Origin: Ruminococcus difficilis
Lineage (GTDB): Bacteria; Bacillota_A; Clostridia; Oscillospirales; Acutalibacteraceae
Direction of reading: 5' to 3'
DNA: 7,620 nt
NCBI RefSeq assembly: GCF_016680995.1
Contig: NZ_JAEQMG010000039.1
Location: 1-7,620 of the forward strand
The notes beneath the pieces were generated by a model, which ran no database searches, was not told the DNA's origin, and was given only the letters and a program-made list of their open reading frames with translations. A program made the translations under genes and the position numbers. This document shows, piece after piece, positions 1 to 5,066 of this stretch (its first letter is position 1; the number at the start of each line of letters is the position of its first letter).

Positions 1-105
1 CCGTCGGATTGCCGATTGTAGCATTTTTATGATAACCCGTCAAGGTCAAGCGGCTGTGCCGTGCCTACGTATCGCCTCCGGTTCAGAATCTATGAATAGA
101 CGGAT
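1..105 (-). other. 3' flank of IS110 transposase (right-end region, boundary not resolved)
   Basis: This noncoding stretch lies downstream of the transposase stop codon. Read on the minus strand it is GC-rich at first, then AT-rich towards position 1. It has no open reading frame worth calling. IS110-family elements lack obvious long terminal inverted repeats, so the right end cannot be placed by eye; it is either within these bases or just outside the window. No second hairpin comparable to the one upstream of the transposase was found, which fits an arrangement with the element's RNA on the upstream (left-end) side. Confidence 0.4.
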
Positions 106-1326
106 TTATGTGCACACCGACGTACCCTTTTCGTTGAGGACTTCATTGACCTTTGCGTAATATATGAGCAAAAATTTTGCTGCTGCGGCAGTCATGTAAG
201 AATAATAATGTTTTCCTTCGGAGCGTTTCCTGTCAAGAAATACATAAACAGGGTTATCAATCGGCTTTTGGGTACTAATCGCCCTAATGATAATAAATAG
301 TGTTCTTCTTAAAGAAGACGAGCCTTTTTTTGTGATGGGACGGGATTTGGAAATGTGTTGCCCTGAATCATCCGGTTCGGTATCATATCCGAAAAATGCT
401 GTGATTGCCCGTCTGTTATGGAAGCGTCTTGTATCGCCGATCTCAGCCATAAGCTGCGGTCCGGTTGATTCGCCGACGCCGTACATACCCATAACGACCT
501 CATATTCGGGCAATGTAGAAGATAACCTGTTCATTTCTTTTTTCAGAGCGTTTTCATTTTCGCAGGCAGCATTTACGAATTCTGCGGCTTTGGCGATCAT
601 CAGGCAAAATGTTTCTTCGGCAGAAACTCCGGCAACACACTTTCTTGCATGAGCATGAACTTCTTCCGCTTTGCTGTCTTGATAGTGGTATTTGTTTTTT
701 TCGCACCAACTCTTGTATTTTTTCTTAAAAGCATTGAGTGATAATCTTGCCACGGTATCACGGTGAGGGAACTTCGCAACAAAGTCAACCCACTTCAAGT
801 GACCGTCAGAATCTCTTGCGGGCGAAGAAAACAGCTTGTTTATCCCCGGAAAAGCGGTATCTGTCAGAGAAATCAAGTTGTTTTTCAACATATTAGTGAC
901 TTTGATAACCTTTTTGACTTGTCTGTTCAAAGTTTTCAAAGATCTTCTGATGTCTTCTTCCGGTTTGTATTCAGTTAGATCAAGCCATGAGTTGAGAGCG
1001 TAAGAAGCTATCTTTATCGCATCTTTCTTATCCGTCTTAGCTTTACGCAGAGTGTTGCCACCGTAGTCGCTGATTAACATCGGATTGACTACGGAAACAA
1101 ATATACCGTGTTCGTGGAGACGTCGGGCAACAGGCTCATAGTATACTCCCGTCGCTTCCATAACAACCCTTGTTTCACCGGACAGCTTCTTGATATTCTT
1201 AGCAAGTTGGTCAAGTTCGCTGTCCGTGTGAGACACCTCGAAAGGCGCAGCCACCACTACGCCGAAAGGCTGGAGTATAGCAACTGTACTTTTTCCTTTG
1301 GATACATCAATTCCTACTGCGTTCAT
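106..1326 (-). CDS. IS110-family transposase (DEDD recombinase with Transposase_20 C-terminus)
   Basis: This RNA-guided recombinase of the IS110 family mobilises its own element through a bridge RNA. Counting from the upstream TTG at 1368, the N-terminal RuvC-like domain shows D21 (GIDVSK), E71 (VMEATGVYYEP), D113 and D116 (KAKTDKKDA), the DEDD tetrad. The C-terminal domain shows GVGESTGPQLMAEIGD followed by FFGYDTEPDDSGQ, where S335 is the likely nucleophilic serine, then KGSSSLRRTLF. A coiled-coil-like charged middle links the two. I place the start at the ATG at 1326 (406 aa, starting MNAVGIDVSK): AGGAG lies 8 nt upstream of it, whereas the TTG at 1368 has no RBS and family members usually begin here. 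The frame is intact, with a TAA stop and no frameshift, so the protein is probably active. Its noncoding partner is likely the hairpin region upstream. The family assignment is very secure; the IS110 versus IS1111 subgroup is inferred from the position of the structured region. Confidence 0.95.
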   Translation of the reverse strand: MNAVGIDVSKGKSTVAILQPFGVVVAAPFEVSHTDSELDQLAKNIKKLSGETRVVMEATGVYYEPVARRLHEHGIFVSVVNPMLISDYGGNTLRKAKTDKKDAIKIASYALNSWLDLTEYKPEEDIRRSLKTLNRQVKKVIKVTNMLKNNLISLTDTAFPGINKLFSSPARDSDGHLKWVDFVAKFPHRDTVARLSLNAFKKKYKSWCEKNKYHYQDSKAEEVHAHARKCVAGVSAEETFCLMIAKAAEFVNAACENENALKKEMNRLSSTLPEYEVVMGMYGVGESTGPQLMAEIGDTRRFHNRRAITAFFGYDTEPDDSGQHISKSRPITKKGSSSLRRTLFIIIRAISTQKPIDNPVYVFLDRKRSEGKHYYSYMTAAAAKFLLIYYAKVNEVLNEKGTSVCT

Positions 1327-1380
1327 CTTCATCGCTCCTAATAATTGTTTGTAATCGGATAAATCCAAGCAATTTATTCA

Positions 1381-1537
1381 TTACCTATTCAATCTGTTGG
1401 GTGACACGAACGCACCGGCAACGGTGGCACAACCTGCACAAAACGAACGCTATAATGAAAGCGTGGATGACTGTCTAAAATACGAGCGTAAAACTCACGG
1501 AGAGCGTCGTCAATCCAATTACCGCTTTCATTATAGC
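1381..1537 (-). ncRNA. Candidate bridge RNA of the IS110 element
   Basis: Read on the minus strand, bases 1523-1537 pair perfectly with 1449-1463 (15 bp, gctataatgaaagcg arms). After a 5-nt asymmetric internal loop, a second helix forms between 1464-1471 and 1509-1517 with one bulged base, closing a 37-nt apical region. Nearer the gene, a further hairpin with caccg/cggtg arms and a ttgc loop lies at about 1409-1422. A two-hairpin structure with internal loops, directly upstream of an IS110 transposase, is the architecture known for left-end bridge RNAs, whose loops carry target and donor guides. The pairing is seen directly; the function is inferred. The outer helix contains TATAAT on the minus strand, so it could also overlap a promoter -10, although the -35 is poor. 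RNA ends are not defined. Confidence 0.5.
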
Positions 1538-1674
1538 TTAAGTAACGAATTCGAGTAATCCCTTACCGGCTGCAAGGGCTTTACCCGACTAAATATATTG
1601 TAACAGGGAGAGAGCTGATGAAAGCATTCAGTTCGCACTGAACCGCTCAGGCGAAATGGAGCATCGCGGAACAA
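1538..1674. other. Gene-free segment between IS110 upstream region and palindromic repeat
   Basis: No credible coding region is seen; the minus-strand open frame across 1531-1788 runs through the palindromic repeat, has no RBS and looks fortuitous. Minor features are an 8-bp cgaattcg palindrome near 1547 and a small ccctt/aaggg hairpin at 1560-1578. The left end of the IS110 element should fall inside this stretch. Confidence 0.4.
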
Positions 1675-1764
1675 CAAATCCCTTGTCCTCCGCCAAATAT
1701 AACGGATACCCACTAGGGTGTCCGTTATATTTTTTACCGCAAACTCAGGAGGACAAGGGATTTG
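1675..1764. repeat. 90-bp nested palindromic element (MITE-like)
   Basis: Outer arms 1675-1691 and 1748-1764 are a perfect 17-bp inverted repeat (caaatcccttgtcctcc and its complement). Inside lies a second, off-centre hairpin, 1695-1711 with 1716-1732, of 17 pairs (one G-U) around a 4-nt loop. There is no open reading frame of its own. Nested inverted repeats with clean ends suggest a small non-autonomous element or a dispersed intergenic repeat. It sits between the IS110 upstream region and the permease terminator and interrupts no visible gene. No flanking target duplication is evident to me. Confidence 0.7.
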
Positions 1765-1778
1765 AAGGCGATTCTTAC

Positions 1779-1808
1779 AAAAAATCACCCGCCGAAACCG
1801 ACGGGTGA
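1779..1808 (-). terminator. Rho-independent terminator of the purine permease gene
   Basis: On the minus strand a 7-bp stem (tcacccg/cgggtga, 1802-1808 with 1785-1791) encloses a 10-nt loop and is followed at once by six T residues (1779-1784). It begins 9 nt past the permease stop codon, so it ends that transcript. Confidence 0.85.
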
Positions 1809-1816
1809 AAAAGCAT

Positions 1817-3226
1817 TTATGAAGATACTCCCATTACTATGGTTACTATTCGCACAACAAACAACGCGAATGATACCCACATGACAGGATGAATGTCCTT
1901 GATTTTGCCTGTGATAACCTTGAGGATTACCCACGTGATTATACCAAACATAATGCCGTTCGCGATTGAGTATGTGAAGGGCATTGTGATGATAGCAAAG
2001 AAACCACCGACTGTGTCTGCGATGTCGCTGTCGAAATCCATCTTGGTTACGTTCTTGATCATCAGCAAGCCGACGAATACAAGCGCAGGAGTGGTCGCGA
2101 AGGACGGAATCGCAAGGAAAATCGGATAAAGAGGCAAAGCCAGAAGGAAGAGTACAGCAGAAGTCAGCGCGGTAAGACCTGTCTTTCCGCCCTCAGCAAC
2201 ACCGGTGGTGGACTCAACATAAGAGGTAACGGTAGAAGTACCGAGAATGGAACCGCCTACGGTACCGAGTGCGTCAGACATAAGCGCGCGGCCAACTCTG
2301 GGAAGCTCGCCCTTCTCGTTAAGAAGCTTGCCTTCCTGAGCAACGCCGATAAGTGTGCCGACTGTGTCAAAAAGATCAACAAAGAGGAATGCGAATACGA
2401 TAACCGCGAAGTTGACGCCGTTCTGTACAACATAAGCGAAATCAAACTTGCAGAAGGTATTCTCAGCCATGGACTGAACAGGAGCGAATACGGTATAGTT
2501 GCTGAAATCGGGAATTACGGAAATACCGTGGTACCAGCCGGTGAGCTGGGCGACGATTCCGAGAACCCATGTAACGATAATGCCGATAAGAATCGAGCCC
2601 TTGACCTTGAAGTGCCAGAGAGCGGCGATTACGATGACGCCGACCATCGCGAGAACGAATTCGGGAGAAGCGACGTTGCCGAGCTTAACGAGAGTTGACG
2701 ATGAAACAACCGCCTCGCCGGTCTCGCTGACAGTCGCGAACGCGTCGGTGGTAACAATGCCGGCACCCTTGAGACCGACAATAACAATGAACAAACCGAT
2801 ACCTGCCGAAATGCCGAGCTTGAGGTTCTTGGGCACCTTGTTGACCAGAGTCTCTCTGAACCTGAAGATAGAGAGAATGATGAAGATAACACCCTCGAAA
2901 AGAATGGCGGTCAATGCTACCTTCCACGGGTCAGTTATGCCCTGCGACGCGAGCTGAGGTACAACGGAGAAAGCGAAGTATGCGTTAAGTCCCATGCCCG
3001 AAGCGAGAACAACCGGGTAATTCGCGAAGAACGCCATAATCAGAGTAGCGAACGCCGCAGAGATGGACGTCGCAGCGAAAATGGCATCGCTGGGCATACC
3101 TGCCGCCGAAAGAATGCTCGGGTTGACAGCGAGAATGTAAGCCATCGCCAGAAACGTTGTCACACCGGCAACAATCTCTGTTCTGACGTTAGTACCATTC
3201 TCTTTTAGTTTGAATAGTTTTTCCAA
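1817..3226 (-). CDS. pbuG: NCS2-family (AzgA/PbuG-type) purine base permease
   Basis: This polytopic membrane protein is expected to import hypoxanthine/guanine (possibly adenine) by proton symport for purine salvage. Numbering from the chosen start, the NCS2/AzgA signatures are clear: GMGLNAYF (about 77-84), VDLFDTVGT (about 283-291) and ESTTGVAEGGKTG (about 338-350), with many hydrophobic helices consistent with the usual 14-segment fold. Length is 469 aa, normal for AzgA proteins. I choose the TTG at 3226: a perfect AGGAGG (3235-3240) lies 8 nt upstream, and the resulting MEKLFKLKENGTNVRTE start is typical. The longer frame from the TTG at 3268 would begin at or before the expected transcription start. 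The gene has its own promoter and terminator and is monocistronic. No purine riboswitch fits in the roughly 40-nt leader. Substrate choice among purines cannot be read from sequence alone. Confidence 0.93.
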   Translation of the reverse strand: MEKLFKLKENGTNVRTEIVAGVTTFLAMAYILAVNPSILSAAGMPSDAIFAATSISAAFATLIMAFFANYPVVLASGMGLNAYFAFSVVPQLASQGITDPWKVALTAILFEGVIFIILSIFRFRETLVNKVPKNLKLGISAGIGLFIVIVGLKGAGIVTTDAFATVSETGEAVVSSSTLVKLGNVASPEFVLAMVGVIVIAALWHFKVKGSILIGIIVTWVLGIVAQLTGWYHGISVIPDFSNYTVFAPVQSMAENTFCKFDFAYVVQNGVNFAVIVFAFLFVDLFDTVGTLIGVAQEGKLLNEKGELPRVGRALMSDALGTVGGSILGTSTVTSYVESTTGVAEGGKTGLTALTSAVLFLLALPLYPIFLAIPSFATTPALVFVGLLMIKNVTKMDFDSDIADTVGGFFAIITMPFTYSIANGIMFGIITWVILKVITGKIKDIHPVMWVSFALFVVRIVTIVMGVSS

Positions 3227-3234
3227 AGAAAGTT

Positions 3235-3240
3235 CCTCCT
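3235..3240 (-). promoter_or_regulatory. Shine-Dalgarno site that decides the permease TTG start
   Basis: Perfect AGGAGG on the minus strand, 8 nt before the TTG at 3226. It lies inside the longer annotated-style frame, which argues that the first 14 codons of that frame are not translated. Confidence 0.85.
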
Positions 3241-3273
3241 CATATTTTTTTTGGAAATGAATTTCCAAATAGA

Positions 3274-3301
3274 ATTATATCAAATAATATAAATTTTTCA
3301 A
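3274..3301 (-). promoter_or_regulatory. Sigma-70/SigA-type promoter for the purine permease
   Basis: On the minus strand, TTGAAA (3296-3301) and a perfect TATAAT (3274-3279) are separated by 16 nt. Transcription would start near 3267, about 40 nt before the chosen TTG start. The promoter sits in an AT-rich region that is divergent from the tRNA promoter. Confidence 0.8.
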
Positions 3302-3394
3302 GTCTTTATTAGAATAATAAGCTGATTTGTAAAATTTTTAGGTATATTTCCTACTTTGCCGCCGAAAAAAGACTAAAAAAGTTTAAATTAAATC

Positions 3395-3423
3395 TTGCCA
3401 AACTAAAATTTGTATGATATAAT
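3395..3423 (+). promoter_or_regulatory. Near-consensus promoter for the tRNA-Ala genes
   Basis: TTGCCA (3395-3400), a 17-nt spacer and TATAAT (3418-3423) are followed 13 nt later by the first base of the mature tRNA. Such strength and short leader are typical of stable RNA promoters. Confidence 0.85.
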
Positions 3424-3436
3424 ATATCTTGCGTCT

Positions 3437-3512
3437 GGGGGTATAGCTCAGTTGGGAGAGCGCTTGGTTCGCATTCAAGAGGTCAGGGGTTCGAATCCCC
3501 TTATCTCCACCA
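3437..3512 (+). tRNA. tRNA-Ala (anticodon CGC)
   Basis: A 76-nt cloverleaf with encoded CCA. The acceptor stem ggggg-ta/ta-tctcc contains the G3-U70 pair that identifies alanine tRNA. The D arm is agctcagttgggagagc. The anticodon stem cttgg/tcaag closes with a G31-U39 wobble around loop TTCGCAT, reading GCG codons. The T arm aggggttcgaatcccct is perfect. It is transcribed from the promoter just upstream. The weak closing pair of the anticodon stem is a little unusual but compatible with function. Confidence 0.95.
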
Positions 3513-3515
3513 GAA
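3499..3515 (+). repeat. 17-bp direct repeat, copy 1 (tRNA-Ala 3' end plus 3 nt)
   Basis: The sequence ccttatctccaccagaa overlaps the 3' half of the acceptor/T-stem end, the CCA and three trailing bases of the first tRNA. It is identical to 3694-3710. Exact repetition of a tRNA 3' end at a distance is the classic signature of an attachment site. Confidence 0.75.
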
Positions 3516-3591
3516 AGAGTTGCACAGTTGCGGCAACCGATTAGCCAAAGAATCCGCCCATCTTTCCGGGGATTCGAAGGCGACCGTTAAG

Positions 3592-3615
3592 AAAACAGTC
3601 CGGTGGACTGTTTTT
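3592..3615. terminator. Strong hairpin, probable terminator after the first tRNA-Ala
   Basis: A perfect 10-bp stem aaaacagtcc/ggactgtttt with a 3-nt loop, ending in a T run on the plus strand and, by symmetry, on the minus strand too. It lies 80 nt past the first tRNA. It may end or attenuate the tRNA transcript, though it may also be just one unit of the spacer repeat. Confidence 0.5.
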
Positions 3616-3693
3616 AGGGAGAAAACAGATGAAACTTTTCTTTCATCTCTGAACCCATCATGCGAGATGGATCGTTTCGCGCTTTCAAACGCA

Positions 3694-3710
3694 CCTTATC
3701 TCCACCAGAA
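3694..3710 (+). repeat. 17-bp direct repeat, copy 2 (orphan tRNA 3' end)
   Basis: An exact second copy of 3499-3515, including the CCA trinucleotide, with no tRNA body upstream. Bases immediately outside the 17 bp differ. It is followed by an 8-bp perfect hairpin, as the other two tatctccacca occurrences are followed by hairpins. It could be an attR/attL remnant or a residue of a lost tandem tRNA. Confidence 0.75.
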
Positions 3711-3763
3711 GTGCCGCAGTCAAAACTGCGGCGCGATTTAAACAAAACAGAATATTATCTCAT

Positions 3764-3839
3764 GGGGGTATAGCTCAGCTGGGAGAGTGCTTGACTGGCA
3801 GTCAAGAGGTCACGGGTTCGAGCCCCGTTATCTCCACCA
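3764..3839 (+). tRNA. tRNA-Ala (anticodon GGC)
   Basis: A 76-nt cloverleaf with encoded CCA. The acceptor stem is the same as in the first tRNA, including G3-U70. The anticodon stem cttga/tcaag is perfect around loop CTGGCAG, reading GCC (and GCU by wobble). The T arm acgggttcgagccccgt is perfect. No separate strong promoter is seen in the spacer, so it may be co-transcribed with the first tRNA. A hairpin with one G-U (near 3844-3881) follows immediately. Confidence 0.95.
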
Positions 3840-3879
3840 AAAGCGCGGTATAAATAGCAATTTTCGGCTGTTTATGCCG

Positions 3880-4276
3880 TGCCAGACAACAGAATACAGT
3901 TAAAATGGTTTCGTATCGTTATCCCATTCAACAACGTCATGTAAACTTCGTTACAAGCACTATCCTCTTGATGTTTCCCAACATGAGAGTGAGATGTCGA
4001 TGTAGCTACTAAACAAGATCGAGAAATTCACACAGATTTCCCCTCTTGCAGAGTGGATTAGGCTCTTACTCCGTCATAAGGTTATTCCGGTAGAATAACA
4101 ACTGTGTGTTGGTCGCTTTCCTGCTGGTAACAGGATTGGCTTAAAAGTCAGAGGTCATCGCGTAACTCTTATATGACGGTTGAGTATCAGATACAATCCT
4201 ATTCAGTTGTGTGGCACAGTTTATACTTGGAGAAATGACAGCTTGGTTTGGTAGACGTGGGCTGTCTTTTTCTTTT
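3880..4276 (+). ncRNA. Candidate structured RNA of unknown class downstream of tRNA-Ala
   Basis: About 400 bp with no credible gene on either strand but many pairing segments. Clear ones are a 7-bp hairpin 4081-4087/4093-4099, a compound hairpin 3965-3989 with atgtt/aacat, and a long-range 8-bp helix 4071-4078/4172-4179 extended by 4067-4070/4183-4186. Two further helices (4029-4035/4102-4108 and 4098-4104/4204-4210) cross or compete with it, implying pseudoknots or alternative folds, or chance. The 3' end coincides with a possible terminator at 4237-4276. It does not show the hallmarks of tmRNA, RNase P, T-box leaders or group II domain V. Large tRNA-adjacent RNAs such as ROOL and GOLLD exist in Firmicutes and phages, but I cannot match this to them. 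No promoter is evident. Confidence 0.3.
4237..4276 (+). terminator. Possible terminator of the candidate structured RNA
   Basis: A 6-bp stem gacagc/gctgtc (4237-4242 with 4261-4266) with an 18-nt loop is followed by TTTTTCTTTT. The U tract is good but the loop is large, so strength is uncertain. No coding gene precedes it on the plus strand. Confidence 0.5.
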
Positions 4277-4363
4277 ATATAAACCATACCAAATAAGATT
4301 ATATATCAGTTGGAAATAAATGTCAATCGAAATTTGTCGAATCATATTACAATCCGATTACAA

Positions 4364-4504
4364 TTACCAACAGAAGAAAGAATCATGCAGGGTTAGTGGA
4401 CAATTTGTCCACTGCCCTGCTTTTGCGTCAGGACAAAAATCTGCAATGACCGCAATAATGACCAAGGCTAAATTTCTGCCAAAGTGGACAATTTGTCCAC
4501 TCAT
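4364..4504 (-). CDS. Possible 46-aa small protein overlapping two palindromes
   Basis: A small frame starts at ATG 4504, two bases after the TAG stop of the 131-aa gene. AGGGG from the end of that gene lies 6-7 nt upstream, so translational coupling is possible. The product has a hydrophobic stretch (NLALVIIAVIADF) and five charged residues; both 19-bp palindromes at 4483-4501 and 4395-4413 are inside its codons. That overlap means the frame may simply be the reading of a repeat. I do not recognise a function. Similar short predicted proteins may be common in gut Clostridia elements, but I could not check. Confidence 0.25.
   Translation of the reverse strand: MSGQIVHFGRNLALVIIAVIADFCPDAKAGQWTNCPLTLHDSFFCW
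4395..4413. promoter_or_regulatory. 19-bp perfect palindrome, copy 1, inside a larger hairpin
   Basis: AGTGGACAATTTGTCCACT, two perfect 9-bp arms around a central T. This copy is extended by gcaggg (4387-4392) pairing with ccctgc (4415-4420) and followed by TTTT on the plus strand, so it could also act as a terminator hairpin. It is identical to copy 2. Confidence 0.7.
4483..4501. promoter_or_regulatory. 19-bp perfect palindrome, copy 2, just past the 131-aa gene
   Basis: The same 19 bp as copy 1, lying 5 nt beyond the stop codon of the 131-aa gene. The 69 bp between copies 1 and 2 carry no gene of their own except the questionable 46-aa frame, and contain aatgacc twice. Confidence 0.7.
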
Positions 4505-4506
4505 TT

Positions 4507-4902
4507 CTATCCCCTGCCCCAATAGTGGGTAAAGTATTCTGTAAAAAATTCGGTCATTGATTCTCCGTTAGCGGCAGGATGGGTACGATCGTATTCCTCA
4601 GCGCAACTTAAGAGCTGCTGTTCCCATTCTTCCGCAATCTCCTTGATTTTTGGCAAATACGATGTTCTAAAAAGCTTTTCGGCTTCATCGTCCCATTCAG
4701 GTACTCCATCCCGATAATCTTCAAATGCATCCATTTCGCAGTCTGCAATGTATTCCGCAAAAGTTATCGGGCTGGACAACTCGCTTAATGAGAGAATAAA
4801 TCCGTCTTTTGAACTATATCCAAAAGTGTCGTCAAGCTCCTGCCGAATACTCTCTAATCGTTCCTTAAAAACCTCAGCCCATGTCATCATTTCATTTTCC
4901 AT
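4507..4902 (-). CDS. Hypothetical acidic protein, 131 aa
   Basis: I do not recognise this family. The protein is strongly acidic and rich in E, D, W, F and Y, with predicted helical stretches (MTWAEVFKERLESIRQELDD near the N-terminus and AEEWEQQLLSCAEEYDR near 90-110). It has no signal peptide, membrane segment or obvious catalytic motif. The start ATG at 4902 is preceded by AAGGAG 8 nt upstream, a good RBS, and the frame ends with TAG; coding quality looks real. It lies downstream of the LPD28-like gene, with 71 bp between it and that gene's ancestral stop, and is bracketed by identical palindromes 31 bp before its start and 5 bp after its stop. The context suggests cargo of a conjugative or mobilisable element; small acidic proteins of such elements include DNA mimics and anti-defence factors, but nothing here proves that role. 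Confidence 0.75.
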   Translation of the reverse strand: MENEMMTWAEVFKERLESIRQELDDTFGYSSKDGFILSLSELSSPITFAEYIADCEMDAFEDYRDGVPEWDDEAEKLFRTSYLPKIKEIAEEWEQQLLSCAEEYDRTHPAANGESMTEFFTEYFTHYWGRG

Positions 4903-4933
4903 TTCAATACTCCTTTTGTTCGTCGATGGGTCA

Positions 4934-4952
4934 AGTGGACAAATTGTCCACT
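4934..4952. promoter_or_regulatory. 19-bp perfect palindrome, copy 3, upstream of the 131-aa gene
   Basis: AGTGGACAAATTGTCCACT, identical to the other two copies apart from the central base, which read on the other strand makes it the same sequence. It lies 31 bp before the ATG of the 131-aa gene, where an operator or leader hairpin would sit, and is further framed by gggt/accc. Dyad symmetry and placement suit a repressor site, but a recombination site or repeat is equally possible. Confidence 0.7.
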
Positions 4953-4973
4953 CGAACCCGTTTTTGTATTTCG

Positions 4974-5066
4974 TTATTCTTTGACAGCCTTGTAGATTGC
5001 TCCTGCGCTTTCCATACGTTCCGCAAATTCACAGATATGATAGATATTGTCTTTGATTTCAACGTG
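4974..5066 (-). pseudogene. C-terminal remnant of the LPD28-like gene past an in-frame TAG
   Basis: After the TAG at 5067-5069 the same frame stays open for 30 codons to a TAA at 4974. It reads HVEIKDNIYHICEFAERMES and continues to VKE. In relatives as I remember them, the phrase FID(D/E)YH..V......HICEFAERME is continuous, so the TAG replaces a tyrosine codon (a single change from TAT or TAC). With this tail the protein would be about 217 aa from the preferred start, close to family length. Either the gene is a recent pseudogene with a shortened product, or the stop is occasionally read through. Confidence 0.65.

Larger units (their letters stand above)
1..1540 (-). mobile_element. IS110-family insertion sequence, approximate extent
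   Basis: The element comprises the transposase, its upstream structured noncoding region (about 1381-1537) and its downstream flank. The exact ends are unresolved, because members of this family integrate at short guide-specified sites without long inverted repeats and often without target duplication. The right end may be outside the window. The left end lies somewhere between about 1538 and 1674. A palindromic repeat at 1675-1764 lies just beyond; IS110 relatives are known to target palindromic repeats such as REP, so the proximity could reflect target choice. Confidence 0.6.
3513..3763 (+). repeat. Hairpin-rich tRNA spacer containing tRNA-derived fragments
   Basis: This 251-bp gap between two tRNAs is a chain of hairpins: 3519-3523 with 3533-3537; 3592-3601 with 3605-3614; 3627-3634 with 3641-3648; 3655-3659 with 3666-3670; 3673-3677 with 3687-3691; and 3713-3720 with 3725-3732. 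It also holds ggggattcgaa (3568-3578), an exact inverted copy of the T-arm segment 3490-3500, and a second copy of the tRNA 3' end at 3694-3710. A plus-strand open frame (3520-3741) lies entirely on these hairpins, has no RBS and is most likely fortuitous. The layout suggests a dispersed tRNA-associated repeat or the scar of an integration event. I recall similar spacers in gut Clostridia, but this is unverified memory. Confidence 0.6.

Noticed and set aside
1327..1368. Longer transposase N-terminus starting at the TTG at 1368
   Set aside because: No RBS precedes it; AGGAG is correctly spaced for the ATG at 1326, which gives the usual family start.
1531..1788. 85-aa minus-strand open frame over the palindromic element
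   Set aside because: It reads through both arms of the 90-bp palindrome, lacks an RBS and has no recognisable domain.
3227..3268. Longer permease N-terminus starting at the TTG at 3268
   Set aside because: It has no RBS and lies at the expected transcription start, while AGGAGG falls inside it at correct spacing for the TTG at 3226.
3227..3394. Purine riboswitch in front of the permease
   Set aside because: The promoter leaves only about 40 nt of leader, and I see no conserved purine-aptamer core on the minus strand.
3520..3741. 73-aa plus-strand open frame between the tRNAs
   Set aside because: It has no RBS, covers a chain of hairpins and an orphan tRNA 3' end, and reads as repeat sequence.
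4220..4276. T-box leader (ggtttggtagacgtggg before a terminator)
   Set aside because: The conserved T-box core is not matched and no aminoacyl-tRNA synthetase or amino-acid gene follows on the plus strand.
4395..4952. CRISPR array formed by the three 19-bp repeats
   Set aside because: Spacings of 69 and 432 bp are unequal, a gene lies between copies, repeats are perfect palindromes shorter than usual, and no cas gene is present.
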